Positions 43,663 to 50,843 are shown, counted from the first letter of the stretch. The stretch is DNA of 64,000 nt from Halogranum gelatinilyticum (GCF_900103715.1 NZ_FNHL01000005.1:62001-126000), one strand, 5' to 3'. Program-made: numbers and translations. The notes: a model not told the origin generated them from the sequence alone.

Positions 43663-43716
43663 TGGTGACAGGTTTCTGAGGCCGTGCTGAACTCAGGGCG
43701 CGAGTCGGTCAGTGAC
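43663..43716 (+). repeat. Cassette repeat, half-site A
   Basis: GGTGACAGGTTTCTGAGGCCGTGCTGAACTCAGGGCGCGAGTCGGTCAGTG-type sequence; nearly the same as the inverted copy at 48601-48653. The last codons of the NUDIX gene lie within it. Confidence 0.75.
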
Positions 43717-44248
43717 TGTCCCACGTTGAGACGTGTTCCTCCACGAAGTCAAGAACGTTTTCTGGAAGTTCTGAGAACCATTTCGCCTCCAACACCTCCT
43801 CGTCACTGATCGAGATGGAACCACCGTCGTACTCTGCATTGAAAATGACCGTCAGCATACAGTACCGCTCACCGGGATTGGGTGCCAGCACGATGGTCTT
43901 CCGCCGGGCATAGTTTACGCCCGTAATGGTGCATTCGACTCCAGTCTCTTCACGTACTTCCCGACGTGTGGTTTCTTCCATTGTTTCCCCCGGTTTGTGT
44001 CCGCCACCCGGAATCCCCCACTCGTTCGGTGAACCTTCATGTCGAATCAATAGCACCCGATTCGCATCATCAGTTATCCACGCACCAGCGTCGCCAATCC
44101 ATCCCTCTTCTGCCATCTCCTCCCCTTGTTTGAAGTAATCCGGGTTATTCTCGACAGTCTCTTCGTGAACAGGGAACGGGCCGTACCCTTCCTGTAACCG
44201 GTCAATCCGTCGGCAGACCTCTTCCCGAGTTTTCTTCTCGATATTCAT
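43709..44248 (-). CDS. NUDIX hydrolase in a repeat-flanked cassette
   Basis: A 179-residue protein. The Nudix box is GGGHKPGETMEETTRREVREETG (matching Gx5Ex7REUxEExGU, about residues 81-103), preceded by the strand AWITDDANRVLLIRHEG. It hydrolyses a nucleoside diphosphate derivative; the substrate cannot be told. It lies alone between half-site A (43663) and half-site B (44286), and its stop codon is inside A, so gene and repeats appear to move as a unit. Confidence 0.88.
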   Translation of the reverse strand: MNIEKKTREEVCRRIDRLQEGYGPFPVHEETVENNPDYFKQGEEMAEEGWIGDAGAWITDDANRVLLIRHEGSPNEWGIPGGGHKPGETMEETTRREVREETGVECTITGVNYARRKTIVLAPNPGERYCMLTVIFNAEYDGGSISISDEEVLEAKWFSELPENVLDFVEEHVSTWDSH

Positions 44249-44285
44249 GCTTCCGGATACACATTCGACATGGAAGATAGTCTTT

Positions 44286-44330
44286 GATGACTACACCCTC
44301 TAAGTTCAGCACGCACTTTCTGTCAGACTC
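44286..44330 (-). repeat. Cassette repeat, half-site B (inverted)
   Basis: On the minus strand CTGACAGAAAGTGCGTGCTGAACTTAGAGGGTGTAGTCA, almost identical to 48204-48246. Right flank of the NUDIX cassette, 38 bp before its start codon. Confidence 0.75.
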
Positions 44331-44365
44331 CGAGGAATTAGACGAGACCGCAGTGTTGTTTTTCT

Positions 44366-44385
44366 GCCCCTGAGGGGTGAGGGGC
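44366..44385 (+). promoter_or_regulatory. Cargo hairpin motif 5
   Basis: GCCCC (44366-44370), loop TGAGGGGTGA, GGGGC (44381-44385), behind TTGTTTTTCT. It ends 41 bp before the TFB ATG. Confidence 0.65.
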
Positions 44386-44426
44386 GCAAGAGATTCGCGA
44401 TTCGTCTAGTGTCCCTCGTGAGTACC

Positions 44427-45383
44427 ATGGCAACGAGAGATATCTACGAAACGGCCTTCGACGAAGACGTCCAGTGTGAGTCCAGTTCGAACTACTGTCC
44501 CGAATGCAACGGGCACGTCGCGACCAACGCAGTGGAAACGGCCTGTGAAGACTGTGGGCTGGTCATCGCCGACCAGCAGATCGACCACGGCCCCGAGTGG
44601 CGCTCGTTCGAAGACGGCGACAACAACCGCGAACGGACGGGTGCTCCTCTCACAGCGGCCCGTCACGACCGGGGCTTATCGACTACGATCGGGCGTAGAA
44701 CTGATGCGAAGGGACGCACGCTCTCTGGGTCGAAACGATGTCAGCTTGCCCGACTGCGACGTGAGCAGACGCGGGGGCGGTTCCAGTCGAAAGCCGAGCG
44801 CAACCTCGCACACGGCTTGGGTGAGATCCGAAGAATCACGAGTGCCCTCGGACTTGCTGACTCGGTTCGAGAGCAAGCGTGTCAGCTCTTTCGCAGTGCC
44901 CAACGCGAGGACCTCTTGCTTGGTCGGTCGATTGAAGCAATCGCTGCCGCCAGCGTCTATGGAGTCTGTCGGTGTCACGGACGGCCAGTCGCCCGTGATG
45001 ACTTCGTCGACGTTGCTCGAGTCGACCACTCGGGTGTCACGAACGCGTACAAAACGCTCAATAAAGAGTTGGGACTCCCGACACAGCCCGTCGCCCCACA
45101 ATCGCTGATTCCCAAACTCGCTTCGGAACTCGGTGTCGGGAAACGGATTCGTCGTCGAGCGCGAACGCTTGCCGAGCGTGCGCATGAGACGTCCATTACG
45201 AACGGCTATCAGCCGTCTGGGGTTGCTGCAGCCTGTCTTTATCTCGCCGGTCGTGAACATGGTCAGTCGCTGACACAGACACAGGTTGCTGAAGCCGCTG
45301 GAACGACGCCGACGACACTTCGAGCGCGACGTGCAGAACTTACCGAGCTGATTGACGGGGAGGTCCAAGTCGCATCGCCATAG
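44427..45383 (+). CDS. tfb: Transcription initiation factor B (TFB)
   Basis: A 318-residue TFIIB homologue: N-terminal zinc ribbon CPEC...CEDC (about residues 22-43), B-finger/linker (REQTRGRFQSKAERN), then two cyclin repeats (about 120-205, with GRSIEAIAAASVYGVCR, and 215-310, with GYQPSGVAAACLYLAG). Length is normal for haloarchaeal TFBs. The ATG at 44427 is preferred to one at 44409. Haloarchaea use several TFBs to select promoters, so this one may recognise the unusual hairpin promoters of the island. Confidence 0.92.
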   Translation: MATRDIYETAFDEDVQCESSSNYCPECNGHVATNAVETACEDCGLVIADQQIDHGPEWRSFEDGDNNRERTGAPLTAARHDRGLSTTIGRRTDAKGRTLSGSKRCQLARLRREQTRGRFQSKAERNLAHGLGEIRRITSALGLADSVREQACQLFRSAQREDLLLGRSIEAIAAASVYGVCRCHGRPVARDDFVDVARVDHSGVTNAYKTLNKELGLPTQPVAPQSLIPKLASELGVGKRIRRRARTLAERAHETSITNGYQPSGVAAACLYLAGREHGQSLTQTQVAEAAGTTPTTLRARRAELTELIDGEVQVASP

Positions 45384-45509
45384 GGTTCGAGGGAGCTCGG
45401 CGTCGACAGACAAGACGAGTGGTTTTGCGACTGTACGCAACCCGAGTGCGGTTCGTCGGGGTCCGTCTCGATATTGAAGTACGATGCCGGACGAAATCGA
45501 GACAAGCCG

Positions 45510-46382
45510 ATGACTGACCACTACGCCGACTACGAAGCACTTCGTCCTGTGGGTGAAGCAACCCGGATGCCGGATCGCGAACTCGGTGCTCATTTCGACG
45601 CTCAAAATCGAGAAGAGTCTCTCGTAGGTTACCCAGCCGAGGCCCAACAGCGAGAGATCAACTGTGCCTCTTGTGGGACGTCGATTCCACCCGGCCAGCC
45701 AAAGTGCCGGTTCTGTCTCACTCACCATCTCGATCCATCGAACGAGCAGCGTCACTCGGATACCGAGCTGTCGCTCCTGCACGTCGTGCACCTGTTCGTC
45801 GAGTCGACGACGTACTACGGCGCCATCGCAAAAGGAGCCGCTGCAGCGAGACTGCTTGCGACAAATGGGTCTGACCCCGCCGTCGACGAGTGCCAGCTTA
45901 TCTACGACTTCGACGAAGAACCGGCTGCACGGTTGACCGACGCGTGGCCAGCGCTCTCTCCTGCGGTTCGAGTTGCTTCGAAGCATGGTGCGGAGGTGCT
46001 TGCAGTTGCCCGTCAGCGAACGACCTGGGGAAGCACAGCTCGCTCATTGAATCAACACGCGACGTACCTCTACGACGAGAGTGGGAGCGCCATTCGAGAT
46101 CAAGCGAAACTCTCGACGCTCCTCGAGAGCGCAGGCGACGACGGCTGGCTCGTTCCAGCGATTGCACTCCAACGCTCTCCCATGGAGACGCGTTCTGAGT
46201 CTCAAGAGCACTCGATACCAACGAAGACGTCGCTGCAGTGTGGGGAGTGTGGCCGAGAGACGACACATCGGTTCTCAGCGTTCAAGGAAAGTCCCGACGA
46301 GGCGTGGAGTGGACAGCCAATCTGGAAGTGCGATCTGTGTGGAACTCCGTGCTTTGGGCCTGATTCCGGAGCGAGTCAGTAA
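45510..46382 (+). CDS. Zinc-ribbon protein with a domain shared with the gene at 48765
   Basis: A 290-residue protein. N-terminal knuckle CASC...CRFC (about 52-66), C-terminal CGEC and CDLC pairs. The middle (about 90-240) starts LLHVVHLFVESTTYYGAIAKG and ends YLYDESGSAIRDQAKLSTLLES...WLVPA, which parallels the 163-residue protein at 48765 (LIYALVEAPNRDNALAKG; FLYDEYGGAIRHRDQLDRVLES...WIIPA). It is a diversified cargo family of unknown role. Start at 45510 gives MTDHYADYE. Confidence 0.68.
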   Translation: MTDHYADYEALRPVGEATRMPDRELGAHFDAQNREESLVGYPAEAQQREINCASCGTSIPPGQPKCRFCLTHHLDPSNEQRHSDTELSLLHVVHLFVESTTYYGAIAKGAAAARLLATNGSDPAVDECQLIYDFDEEPAARLTDAWPALSPAVRVASKHGAEVLAVARQRTTWGSTARSLNQHATYLYDESGSAIRDQAKLSTLLESAGDDGWLVPAIALQRSPMETRSESQEHSIPTKTSLQCGECGRETTHRFSAFKESPDEAWSGQPIWKCDLCGTPCFGPDSGASQ

Positions 46383-46445
46383 GCTCACACAGAGAGATGT
46401 CGGGAGAATATTGGTTGCTGTCGGTCGCTCTTTGAGAGATTTATC

Positions 46446-46467
46446 CGCCCCCGAGAGGTGCGAGGCG
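46446..46467 (+). promoter_or_regulatory. Cargo hairpin motif 6
   Basis: CGCC...GGCG around the loop CCCGAGAGGTGCGA, behind ATTTATC. It ends 29 bp before the ATG at 46497. Confidence 0.5.
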
Positions 46468-46496
46468 CTCAGAAATACTCGTCCCAAGATTAAGCA

Positions 46497-46610
46497 ATGA
46501 CAACAAGAGACACCATCAGTCAGACACCTCTCAAGAGCAGCCACCGTGCCGCCCTCAGCAACACCGGATGTCAGATGAAATGCGTCGCACGGCAGGGTGT
46601 GGGTCGATGA
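46497..46610 (+). CDS. 37-residue small protein
   Basis: MTTRDTISQTPLK... ending GRQGVGR-like basic tail (ARQGVGR). It starts 29 bp after cargo hairpin 6 and overlaps the next ATG by 4 bp (ATGA at 46607-46610). With no domain, it may be a real micro-protein or a translated leader for the zinc-finger protein. Confidence 0.45.
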   Translation: MTTRDTISQTPLKSSHRAALSNTGCQMKCVARQGVGR

Positions 46611-46747
46611 AACGGCTAATCGCACATCTATTCGCTACTGACGAGACTGTTATCCACGAGTGTCGTCACTGTGGAACGACACTCAACAGCACCGACGACT
46701 CGTGTTCAGTGTGTGAGTCGGCCGACGTCGCGACCTATAAATTTTGA
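46607..46747 (+). CDS. 46-residue zinc-finger micro-protein
   Basis: It has CRHC at about residues 19-22 and CSVC at 33-36, the two-CxxC design of the haloarchaeal zinc-finger micro-proteins. It is coupled by ATGA to the 37-residue gene. Third-position GC bias is weak but the cysteine spacing is convincing. It is followed by three operator-like inverted repeats. Confidence 0.65.
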   Translation: MKRLIAHLFATDETVIHECRHCGTTLNSTDDSCSVCESADVATYKF

Positions 46748-46768
46748 CTCCTAGTGTGCGAACTATGA

Positions 46769-46838
46769 CTTTGAGTACACTCAAAGCGTGTTGGAGTCTA
46801 GCCCAACACACTTTTGCTGTTGGGAATCATCCCAACAG
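46769..46838. promoter_or_regulatory. Three inverted repeats at the tumE-1 promoter
   Basis: CTTTGAG-TACA-CTCAAAG (46769-46786), TGTTGG-N8-CCAACA (46789-46808) and TGTTGG-N8-CCAACA (46818-46837). The last two have identical arms and spacing and are 29 bp apart; all lie in the 98 bp before the toxin ATG. They should be operators for the HTH antitoxin. The second toxin locus has the same N8 geometry (50752-50771). Confidence 0.65.
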
Positions 46839-46845
46839 GTAACGG

Positions 46846-47160
46846 ATGGGTCAGGAACTTACGCGTCGCTATACACACGTCGAAGCCGGACTCGTCGAAA
46901 ACGTCGTCATCCGGCGAACAACCGATACAGATGCCTACCCATCCGGATGGAAGTACACGCTTCACCTCGGAACGCTCGAAGACCTCACGCTCATCCGGTA
47001 CGACAACGCCAACGAAGATACGAAGGGCCACGAACTCCATACCGCAGCCGGCGATACTGACGTTGAGTTCCAGGGTATGGAAGAACTCCTCGTCGAGTTC
47101 TGGGCCAGCGCTGACGAATATTGGGATGTCATCGGGGGCAGCCCACCGCGGTCATACTAA
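46846..47160 (+). CDS. TumE-family (DUF6516) toxin-like protein, copy 1
   Basis: A 104-residue protein with the TumE-like pattern: SGWKYTLHLGTLEDLTLIRYDNANEDTKGHELH in order (short form: YTLHLG, RYDNA, KGHELH). The copy at 50412 has KYSMHYG, GYDNA and KGHERH. TumE toxins are small ribonuclease-like proteins. It is followed 24 bp later by an HTH gene, the presumed antitoxin. Confidence 0.78.
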   Translation: MGQELTRRYTHVEAGLVENVVIRRTTDTDAYPSGWKYTLHLGTLEDLTLIRYDNANEDTKGHELHTAAGDTDVEFQGMEELLVEFWASADEYWDVIGGSPPRSY

Positions 47161-47184
47161 ATCACAACACCAACTGAAACAACC

Positions 47185-47604
47185 ATGACGACACTCCATA
47201 TTACCGTCGGCGACCGAGCACAGCTCCGTGAGGACACCCTGCAATTCGTTCAGGGCACAGAGTCCGACAAGGGAATGACGGAGGATGACCGAGCAGTCCT
47301 TCAGTTTGGATCCTACGACGACCTCGTCGATAGCCTCACCCCACTCCGTCTCGAACTCATTCAAGCAATTGCGACAGAGCAGCCCTCGAGTATGCGTGAG
47401 GCAGCCCGACTCGTCGATCGCGACGTCTCTGATGTCCATGCAGACCTGAAACATCTGGAGGTACTCGGTATCCTCGAACTCAAAGAAGGTGGCCCCGGTG
47501 GGGCAATCCAACCAGTCGTTCCTTTCGATAAGATCGAGATGCACATCGACTATCCGCTCCTCGACGACGTCGACGCAGACAGTACTCCCGCTAGCGCTGA
47601 CTAA
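47185..47604 (+). CDS. HTH antitoxin-like protein (HVO_A0114-type), copy 1
   Basis: A 139-residue protein. The N-terminus is a strand-rich part (TTLHITVGDRAQL), the wHTH is RLELIQAIATEQPSSMREAARLVDRDVSDVHADLKHLEVLG in order (recognition helix SDVHADLKHLE), and a wing and a strand end follow. This is the design of the HVO_A0114-type DNA-binding antitoxins that accompany TumE. It probably binds the inverted repeats at 46789-46838. Confidence 0.75.
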   Translation: MTTLHITVGDRAQLREDTLQFVQGTESDKGMTEDDRAVLQFGSYDDLVDSLTPLRLELIQAIATEQPSSMREAARLVDRDVSDVHADLKHLEVLGILELKEGGPGGAIQPVVPFDKIEMHIDYPLLDDVDADSTPASAD

Positions 47605-47706
47605 CTCAAGAATCGGGAGGAAAGTGTAGTGGACATGTTCGAGAGGTCAACGGGGCTTATCGGGGTCAAACCTCTGCAACGCTAAACGCCACGGAGATTT
47701 TTTCAT

Positions 47707-47724
47707 CCCCTGAAGGGTGCGGGG
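47707..47724 (+). promoter_or_regulatory. Cargo hairpin motif 7
   Basis: CCCC (47707-47710), loop TGAAGGGTGC, GGGG (47721-47724), behind ATTTTTTCAT. It ends 25 bp before the ATG at 47750. The T-run to ATG distance of about 50 bp would put the hairpin between TATA position and transcription start. Confidence 0.6.
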
Positions 47725-47749
47725 CACTCGAGAAGTGCCTCGTCGACCC

Positions 47750-48154
47750 ATGACGAATGCATTTGCAAACCTCGACAGTACTTGGAGAGTCGTCAAACGA
47801 GCCCAGTATGAGGCATTCGAGTTCGAACTTTGTGATGGTGGTATTCGCGTCAAAAACTGCAGTCACGCCGAGCCAGCGGATCACGAGTACCACGTCACCG
47901 TCGACGACGGAATCCCGGTGGCGTGTGAGTGTCCAGCCGACGCGAAGTACTCGTCGGCGTGTAAGCACCGTGTTGCAGTTGCGATTCGGACTCCACTCCT
48001 CGATGCCGCTGCAACGCAGGCGGTCGCCGACGGCGGAACCGTCGTGAGCGATGGTGACGCTGGCGAGACAGACGAGTGCGACTGTGCAGACCTTGGCGAC
48101 GGGTTCCCCTGCTGGGAGTGCTATCGAACGGGGAAGCGAACACTGCCGGAGTAG
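47750..48154 (+). CDS. SWIM zinc-finger protein
   Basis: A 134-residue protein. CECPADAKYSSACKHRVAVA is the SWIM signature (CxC...CxH, about residues 63-78), found in proteins that bind DNA or partner proteins. A cysteine-rich tail (CDCADLGDGFPCWEC) follows. The ATG at 47750 is the first after the hairpin. SWIM proteins occur in plasmid and island contexts; the specific role is unknown. Confidence 0.8.
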   Translation: MTNAFANLDSTWRVVKRAQYEAFEFELCDGGIRVKNCSHAEPADHEYHVTVDDGIPVACECPADAKYSSACKHRVAVAIRTPLLDAAATQAVADGGTVVSDGDAGETDECDCADLGDGFPCWECYRTGKRTLPE

Positions 48155-48203
48155 CACCGGCTCACGGCTCACGAGGCGAGCAGCTATCGGTGTATTTCTC
48201 CAA

Positions 48204-48246
48204 GTGGTGACAGAAGGTGCGTGCTGAACTTAGAGGGTGTAGTCAG
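48204..48246 (+). repeat. Cassette repeat, half-site B
   Basis: GTGGTGACAGAAGGTGCGTGCTGAACTTAGAGGGTGTAGTCA-type sequence; near-identical to the inverted copy at 44286. Left flank of the cassette with the small membrane gene at 48354. Confidence 0.75.
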
Positions 48247-48353
48247 CGCGACGAGTCTGTTTATTACCTCCCGCCTCCTGCTGAACCAGCCGTTGGAAAG
48301 GGAGTACGTACGTACGTATACTCTTATGCCGGACTAACGTAGGTGGCTATGAA

Positions 48354-48548
48354 ATGACGAACAGTGGACAAAAGAAAGGCGTGGGCCGAGTGGAGATAGC
48401 ACTACTATTAGGTCTTGGTCTCCTTTCCGCCGTATATGCTGTGGCCCAATGGACGAATGTTTTCACGTACACTCCTCCTGCTATCGTTTATTTCATAGCA
48501 AGTATTGTGTGCTTGCTGTGGGGTGTGTCACTTAACCGGCGCTCGTGA
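48354..48548 (+). CDS. Small two-helix membrane protein in a repeat-flanked cassette
   Basis: A 64-residue protein with two hydrophobic segments (about 14-32 and 41-59) and a basic tail LNRRS. It lies between half-site B (48204) and half-site A (48601), the same arrangement (5' end toward B, 3' end toward A) as the NUDIX cassette. The function is unknown. Confidence 0.6.
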   Translation: MTNSGQKKGVGRVEIALLLGLGLLSAVYAVAQWTNVFTYTPPAIVYFIASIVCLLWGVSLNRRS

Positions 48549-48600
48549 ACTACCTCATATGAGTCTATCACTGCGTTCCGACACCACACGACAACTGACT

Positions 48601-48653
48601 CGTGACCGACTCGAGCGCTGAGTTCAGCACGGCTTCAGAAACCTATCACAGAT
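48601..48653 (-). repeat. Cassette repeat, half-site A (inverted)
   Basis: On the minus strand GATAGGTTTCTGAAGCCGTGCTGAACTCAGCGCTCGAGTCGGTCACG-type sequence; matches 43663-43716. Right flank of the cassette. Confidence 0.75.
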
Positions 48654-48715
48654 TGAGGGGTAAACGAGAGCGACGAAACACAACCGAGCTGGAGCGCACC
48701 GGAGAGCGTTTTTCT

Positions 48716-48735
48716 GCCCCCGAAGGCTGCGGGGC
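48716..48735 (+). promoter_or_regulatory. Cargo hairpin motif 8
   Basis: GCCCC (48716-48720), loop CGAAGGCTGC, GGGGC (48731-48735), behind GTTTTTCT. It ends 29 bp before the ATG at 48765. Confidence 0.65.
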
Positions 48736-48764
48736 GTCACACACATCGCGTTCCGAGAACCACA

Positions 48765-49256
48765 ATGCACCAACTCATCTACGCGCTCGTTGAAGCACCG
48801 AATAGAGACAATGCCCTCGCCAAAGGTAACGCAGCGTTCGACCGTCTCGTTGGCGTCGGCCCCGACACCGACGCCGTCTTTGATTACTACGTCACGTTCG
48901 ACGACGAGACAACGTCTGTCGCCGGGAAGGCACGGTGGGGTGAACTACCCGTGGTGGCACCGGTCGACTCCGACGAAGGATCGGAACTTCTTGAACGAGG
49001 ATGGAACGCAACGACCGAAGAGTTCGAACGGAATCTCGAACGAGTACGAACCGCCGTCGACGAGTTCGACACTGAGGAACTCATGCGCGACAAAGAGCTC
49101 GCTCGACACGCCTGTTACAATCTCGGAGCGTACCATGGCCCGTCGCTCTTCCTGTACGATGAGTACGGCGGGGCGATCCGCCATCGCGACCAGCTCGATC
49201 GTGTCCTCGAGTCCGACGAGCAGGTGTGGATTATTCCGGCGGACGTCCACTACTGA
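48765..49256 (+). CDS. Conserved-looking haloarchaeal cargo protein
   Basis: A 163-residue protein of alpha/beta type beginning MHQLIYALVEAPNRDNALAKG and ending FLYDEYGGAIRHRDQLDRVLES...WIIPADVHY. It matches the central domain of the 290-residue protein at 45510, so it is the stand-alone form of that domain. No catalytic motif is visible. It is the only gene between hairpin 8 and inverted repeat D. Confidence 0.65.
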   Translation: MHQLIYALVEAPNRDNALAKGNAAFDRLVGVGPDTDAVFDYYVTFDDETTSVAGKARWGELPVVAPVDSDEGSELLERGWNATTEEFERNLERVRTAVDEFDTEELMRDKELARHACYNLGAYHGPSLFLYDEYGGAIRHRDQLDRVLESDEQVWIIPADVHY

Positions 49257-49291
49257 GCCAGAAATCGCCCAACTGAACAGGCACTATGGTC

Positions 49292-49332
49292 TTAACCAAC
49301 AGAGCGCAACTACCGCCGTTTCTGTTGGTTAA
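49292..49332. promoter_or_regulatory. Island inverted repeat, copy D (N23)
   Basis: TTAACCAAC at 49292-49300 and GTTGGTTAA at 49324-49332, perfect arms, 23 bp between; cargo hairpin 9 follows 48 bp downstream. Confidence 0.75.
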
Positions 49333-49379
49333 TGAGATGACGGCCCTGCGAATTCGGTGAGCGCCGAGTGAGTTTTTCA

Positions 49380-49399
49380 CCTCCAGAGGAGTGCGGGGG
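49380..49399 (+). promoter_or_regulatory. Cargo hairpin motif 9
   Basis: CCTCC (49380-49384) pairs with GGGGG (49395-49399) allowing G-T wobble, loop AGAGGAGTGC, behind AGTTTTTCA. It ends 24 bp before the ATG at 49424. Confidence 0.45.
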
Positions 49400-49423
49400 A
49401 CAGAGAGCCGTCGCAGTAGACCA

Positions 49424-49687
49424 ATGACTGACGACAACCCACCAGCGACGAAGTCGAATCGAGAGGAAGCAACCCAGACCGAATACGTTGAGCGCAGTGA
49501 CGCTGGTGTCTCGTTGACGGTGAAACTGAAACGTGGAACGGCGACGAGAGACCAAGACGAGCTGACGGCCAAAGTCAAGACACGAACACTTGGAGAGACT
49601 CATGACGACTTGGACACAGTATCTGCACAACCTCGCCGAGGACGTTCGGCAGATTCACCCCGACGACGAGGCAGAGCAGGGTGCTAA
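49424..49687 (+). CDS. DUF7389-like small protein, probably frameshifted near 49615
   Basis: An 87-residue reading frame. TEYVERSDAGVSLTVKLKRGTATRDQDE is the DUF7389 core. The family normally continues YLHDLAED.RQI, and exactly that (QYLHNLAEDVRQIHPDDE) is encoded from 49617 in another frame, one base out, while the open frame continues as an Arg-rich tail. A one-base indel around 49610-49617 is the simplest explanation. I list it as a gene because the first 60 codons look intact. Confidence 0.55.
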   Translation: MTDDNPPATKSNREEATQTEYVERSDAGVSLTVKLKRGTATRDQDELTAKVKTRTLGETHDDLDTVSAQPRRGRSADSPRRRGRAGC

Positions 49688-49703
49688 GAGAGCTGGTTTT
49701 TCG

Positions 49704-49726
49704 CGCCTCCAGAATGGCTGGAGGCG
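49704..49726 (+). promoter_or_regulatory. Cargo hairpin motif 10
   Basis: CGCCTCCAG-AATGG-CTGGAGGCG, a perfect 9 bp stem behind GGTTTTTCG. It ends only 7 bp before the ATG at 49734, closer than in the other copies. Confidence 0.65.
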
Positions 49727-49733
49727 AAACTCA

Positions 49734-49955
49734 ATGAGCAACGACGCAGCCGAACCAACAGCATCGACCGGCCTCACACCCGAGCAGCGTCTCGAAGCAC
49801 CAACCACCCACCTCGTCGACGCAGGTATCTCGACCATCCACGACATGGCGACGCTTCGAGCCTGTGTCGCCTACGAGAACGCGAATCAACAGCGCGTGCG
49901 GATTCTCCGGCGGCTCGAACACCGAGCACAGGAGATTCGGACACAGGAGGAATGA
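49734..49955 (+). CDS. Small helical cargo protein
   Basis: A 73-residue protein (MSNDAAEPTAST start). The body is helical: TPEQRLEAPTTHLVDAGISTIHDMATLRACVAYEN, then a basic/charged end VRILRRLEHRAQEIRTQ. It looks like a small helix-hairpin domain. It starts right after hairpin 10, and the frame is continuous with the displaced DUF7389 tail, which supports an indel upstream. Function unknown. Confidence 0.6.
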   Translation: MSNDAAEPTASTGLTPEQRLEAPTTHLVDAGISTIHDMATLRACVAYENANQQRVRILRRLEHRAQEIRTQEE

Positions 49956-49984
49956 ATCGTATCGGTGAGAGACAAGCAGATATC

Positions 49985-50431
49985 TCAGGCCTTCGCGCTA
50001 TCATCAACTGGTTCTGTATCAGTGATCGCAACCGGGAGTTCGATATTGATATCATCGTACCACACCGTCGGCTTCTTCGAGCGACCAACCTGCTCGAACT
50101 CAACTAGTCCAAGTGTTTCGAGCTCCGAGAGGTTGTCATGAACCTGCCGGACGTCGCGACCGACGAATCGTGCAGCTTCACGAATGCTCTGTGGCTCTTC
50201 GCGAGCAATGGTTTGCAGGAGCTGGACGTTTCTCGCTGACAGCAATCGTTGAAGATCTTCCTCCCGCTGGAGGACGACCTCATAGAGTGGCTCTGGTTCA
50301 TCGCCCGCCTCAAGGGCTGCGAGCTGTGCTTCGACCGCATCGAAAGCATTGTCAGGTGTGCCGACTCGAACGGTCAGCGTCCGGCGGTCGTTCGCTCCAT
50401 CATTGGTTGGTTCAGTCTTGCTCATATTCAT
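49985..50431 (-). CDS. HTH antitoxin-like protein (HVO_A0114-type), copy 2
   Basis: A 148-residue protein. RTLTVRVG strand, wHTH with LLQTIAREEPQSIREAARFVGRD and recognition helix RQVHDNLSELE, wing FEQVGRSKKP, then VWYDDINIELPV. The copy at 47185 has the same plan. It overlaps the toxin gene by 20 bp if the ATG at 50431 is used (14 bp from 50425). It should bind the inverted repeats at 50725-50771. Confidence 0.78.
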   Translation of the reverse strand: MNMSKTEPTNDGANDRRTLTVRVGTPDNAFDAVEAQLAALEAGDEPEPLYEVVLQREEDLQRLLSARNVQLLQTIAREEPQSIREAARFVGRDVRQVHDNLSELETLGLVEFEQVGRSKKPTVWYDDINIELPVAITDTEPVDDSAKA

Positions 50432-50720
50432 TCACCTCGCGTCGAAATCGCTGCAGGACCTCGACGTAACTGCCGGGATACTCGTAGTCGCCGTCGATGT
50501 CCCCGCCATCGTGACGTTCATGGCCTTTCGTCTCCGGATGGGCATTGTCGTAACCGAGAATCGTGTCTCCCGGCTTATTCCCGTAGTGCATACTGTACTT
50601 GATTCCCTCAGGGTAGGCTTCTGACCCGGGAACGGACCACACCGAGATATGCGCGAAGCGATCCGATTCCGGATAGTCGATTGTTTGACCGATGATTCGT
50701 TTCGCGCCATTCCCGACCAT
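50412..50720 (-). CDS. TumE-family (DUF6516) toxin-like protein, copy 2
   Basis: A 102-residue protein with IKYSMHYGNKPGD, GYDNAHPETKGHERH and a helical C-terminus YVEVLQRFRREVNEYE. Same family as 46846; toxin first, antitoxin second, in both operons. Its promoter carries TGTTGT-N8-ACAACA (50752-50771). A decayed copy of the same gene is visible at 62795-62865. Confidence 0.78.
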   Translation of the reverse strand: MVGNGAKRIIGQTIDYPESDRFAHISVWSVPGSEAYPEGIKYSMHYGNKPGDTILGYDNAHPETKGHERHDGGDIDGDYEYPGSYVEVLQRFRREVNEYEQD

Positions 50721-50724
50721 CTAG

Positions 50725-50771
50725 TGTTGTTATGCACCACATCATGATGAATGTTGTTGTAGAGAACAACA
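50725..50771. promoter_or_regulatory. Tandem operators at the tumE-2 promoter
   Basis: TGTTGT-N8-ACAACA (50752-50771) is a perfect inverted repeat; a weaker TGTTGT-N8-ACATCA (50725-50744) lies 27 bp away. The N8 spacing and tandem layout copy the tumE-1 promoter (29 bp apart there). Confidence 0.6.
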
Positions 50772-50843
50772 GCACCTCAATACCGACGAGAATCAGCAAA
50801 CGCTCTCCGGCACCGAGGCGGCCGCTCGCTGCTTGTTTGAAGA

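Noticed and set aside
48303-48317. GTAC tandem (GTACGTACGTACGTA) as a repeat locus or operator
   Set aside because: Only three and a half units; too short to interpret.
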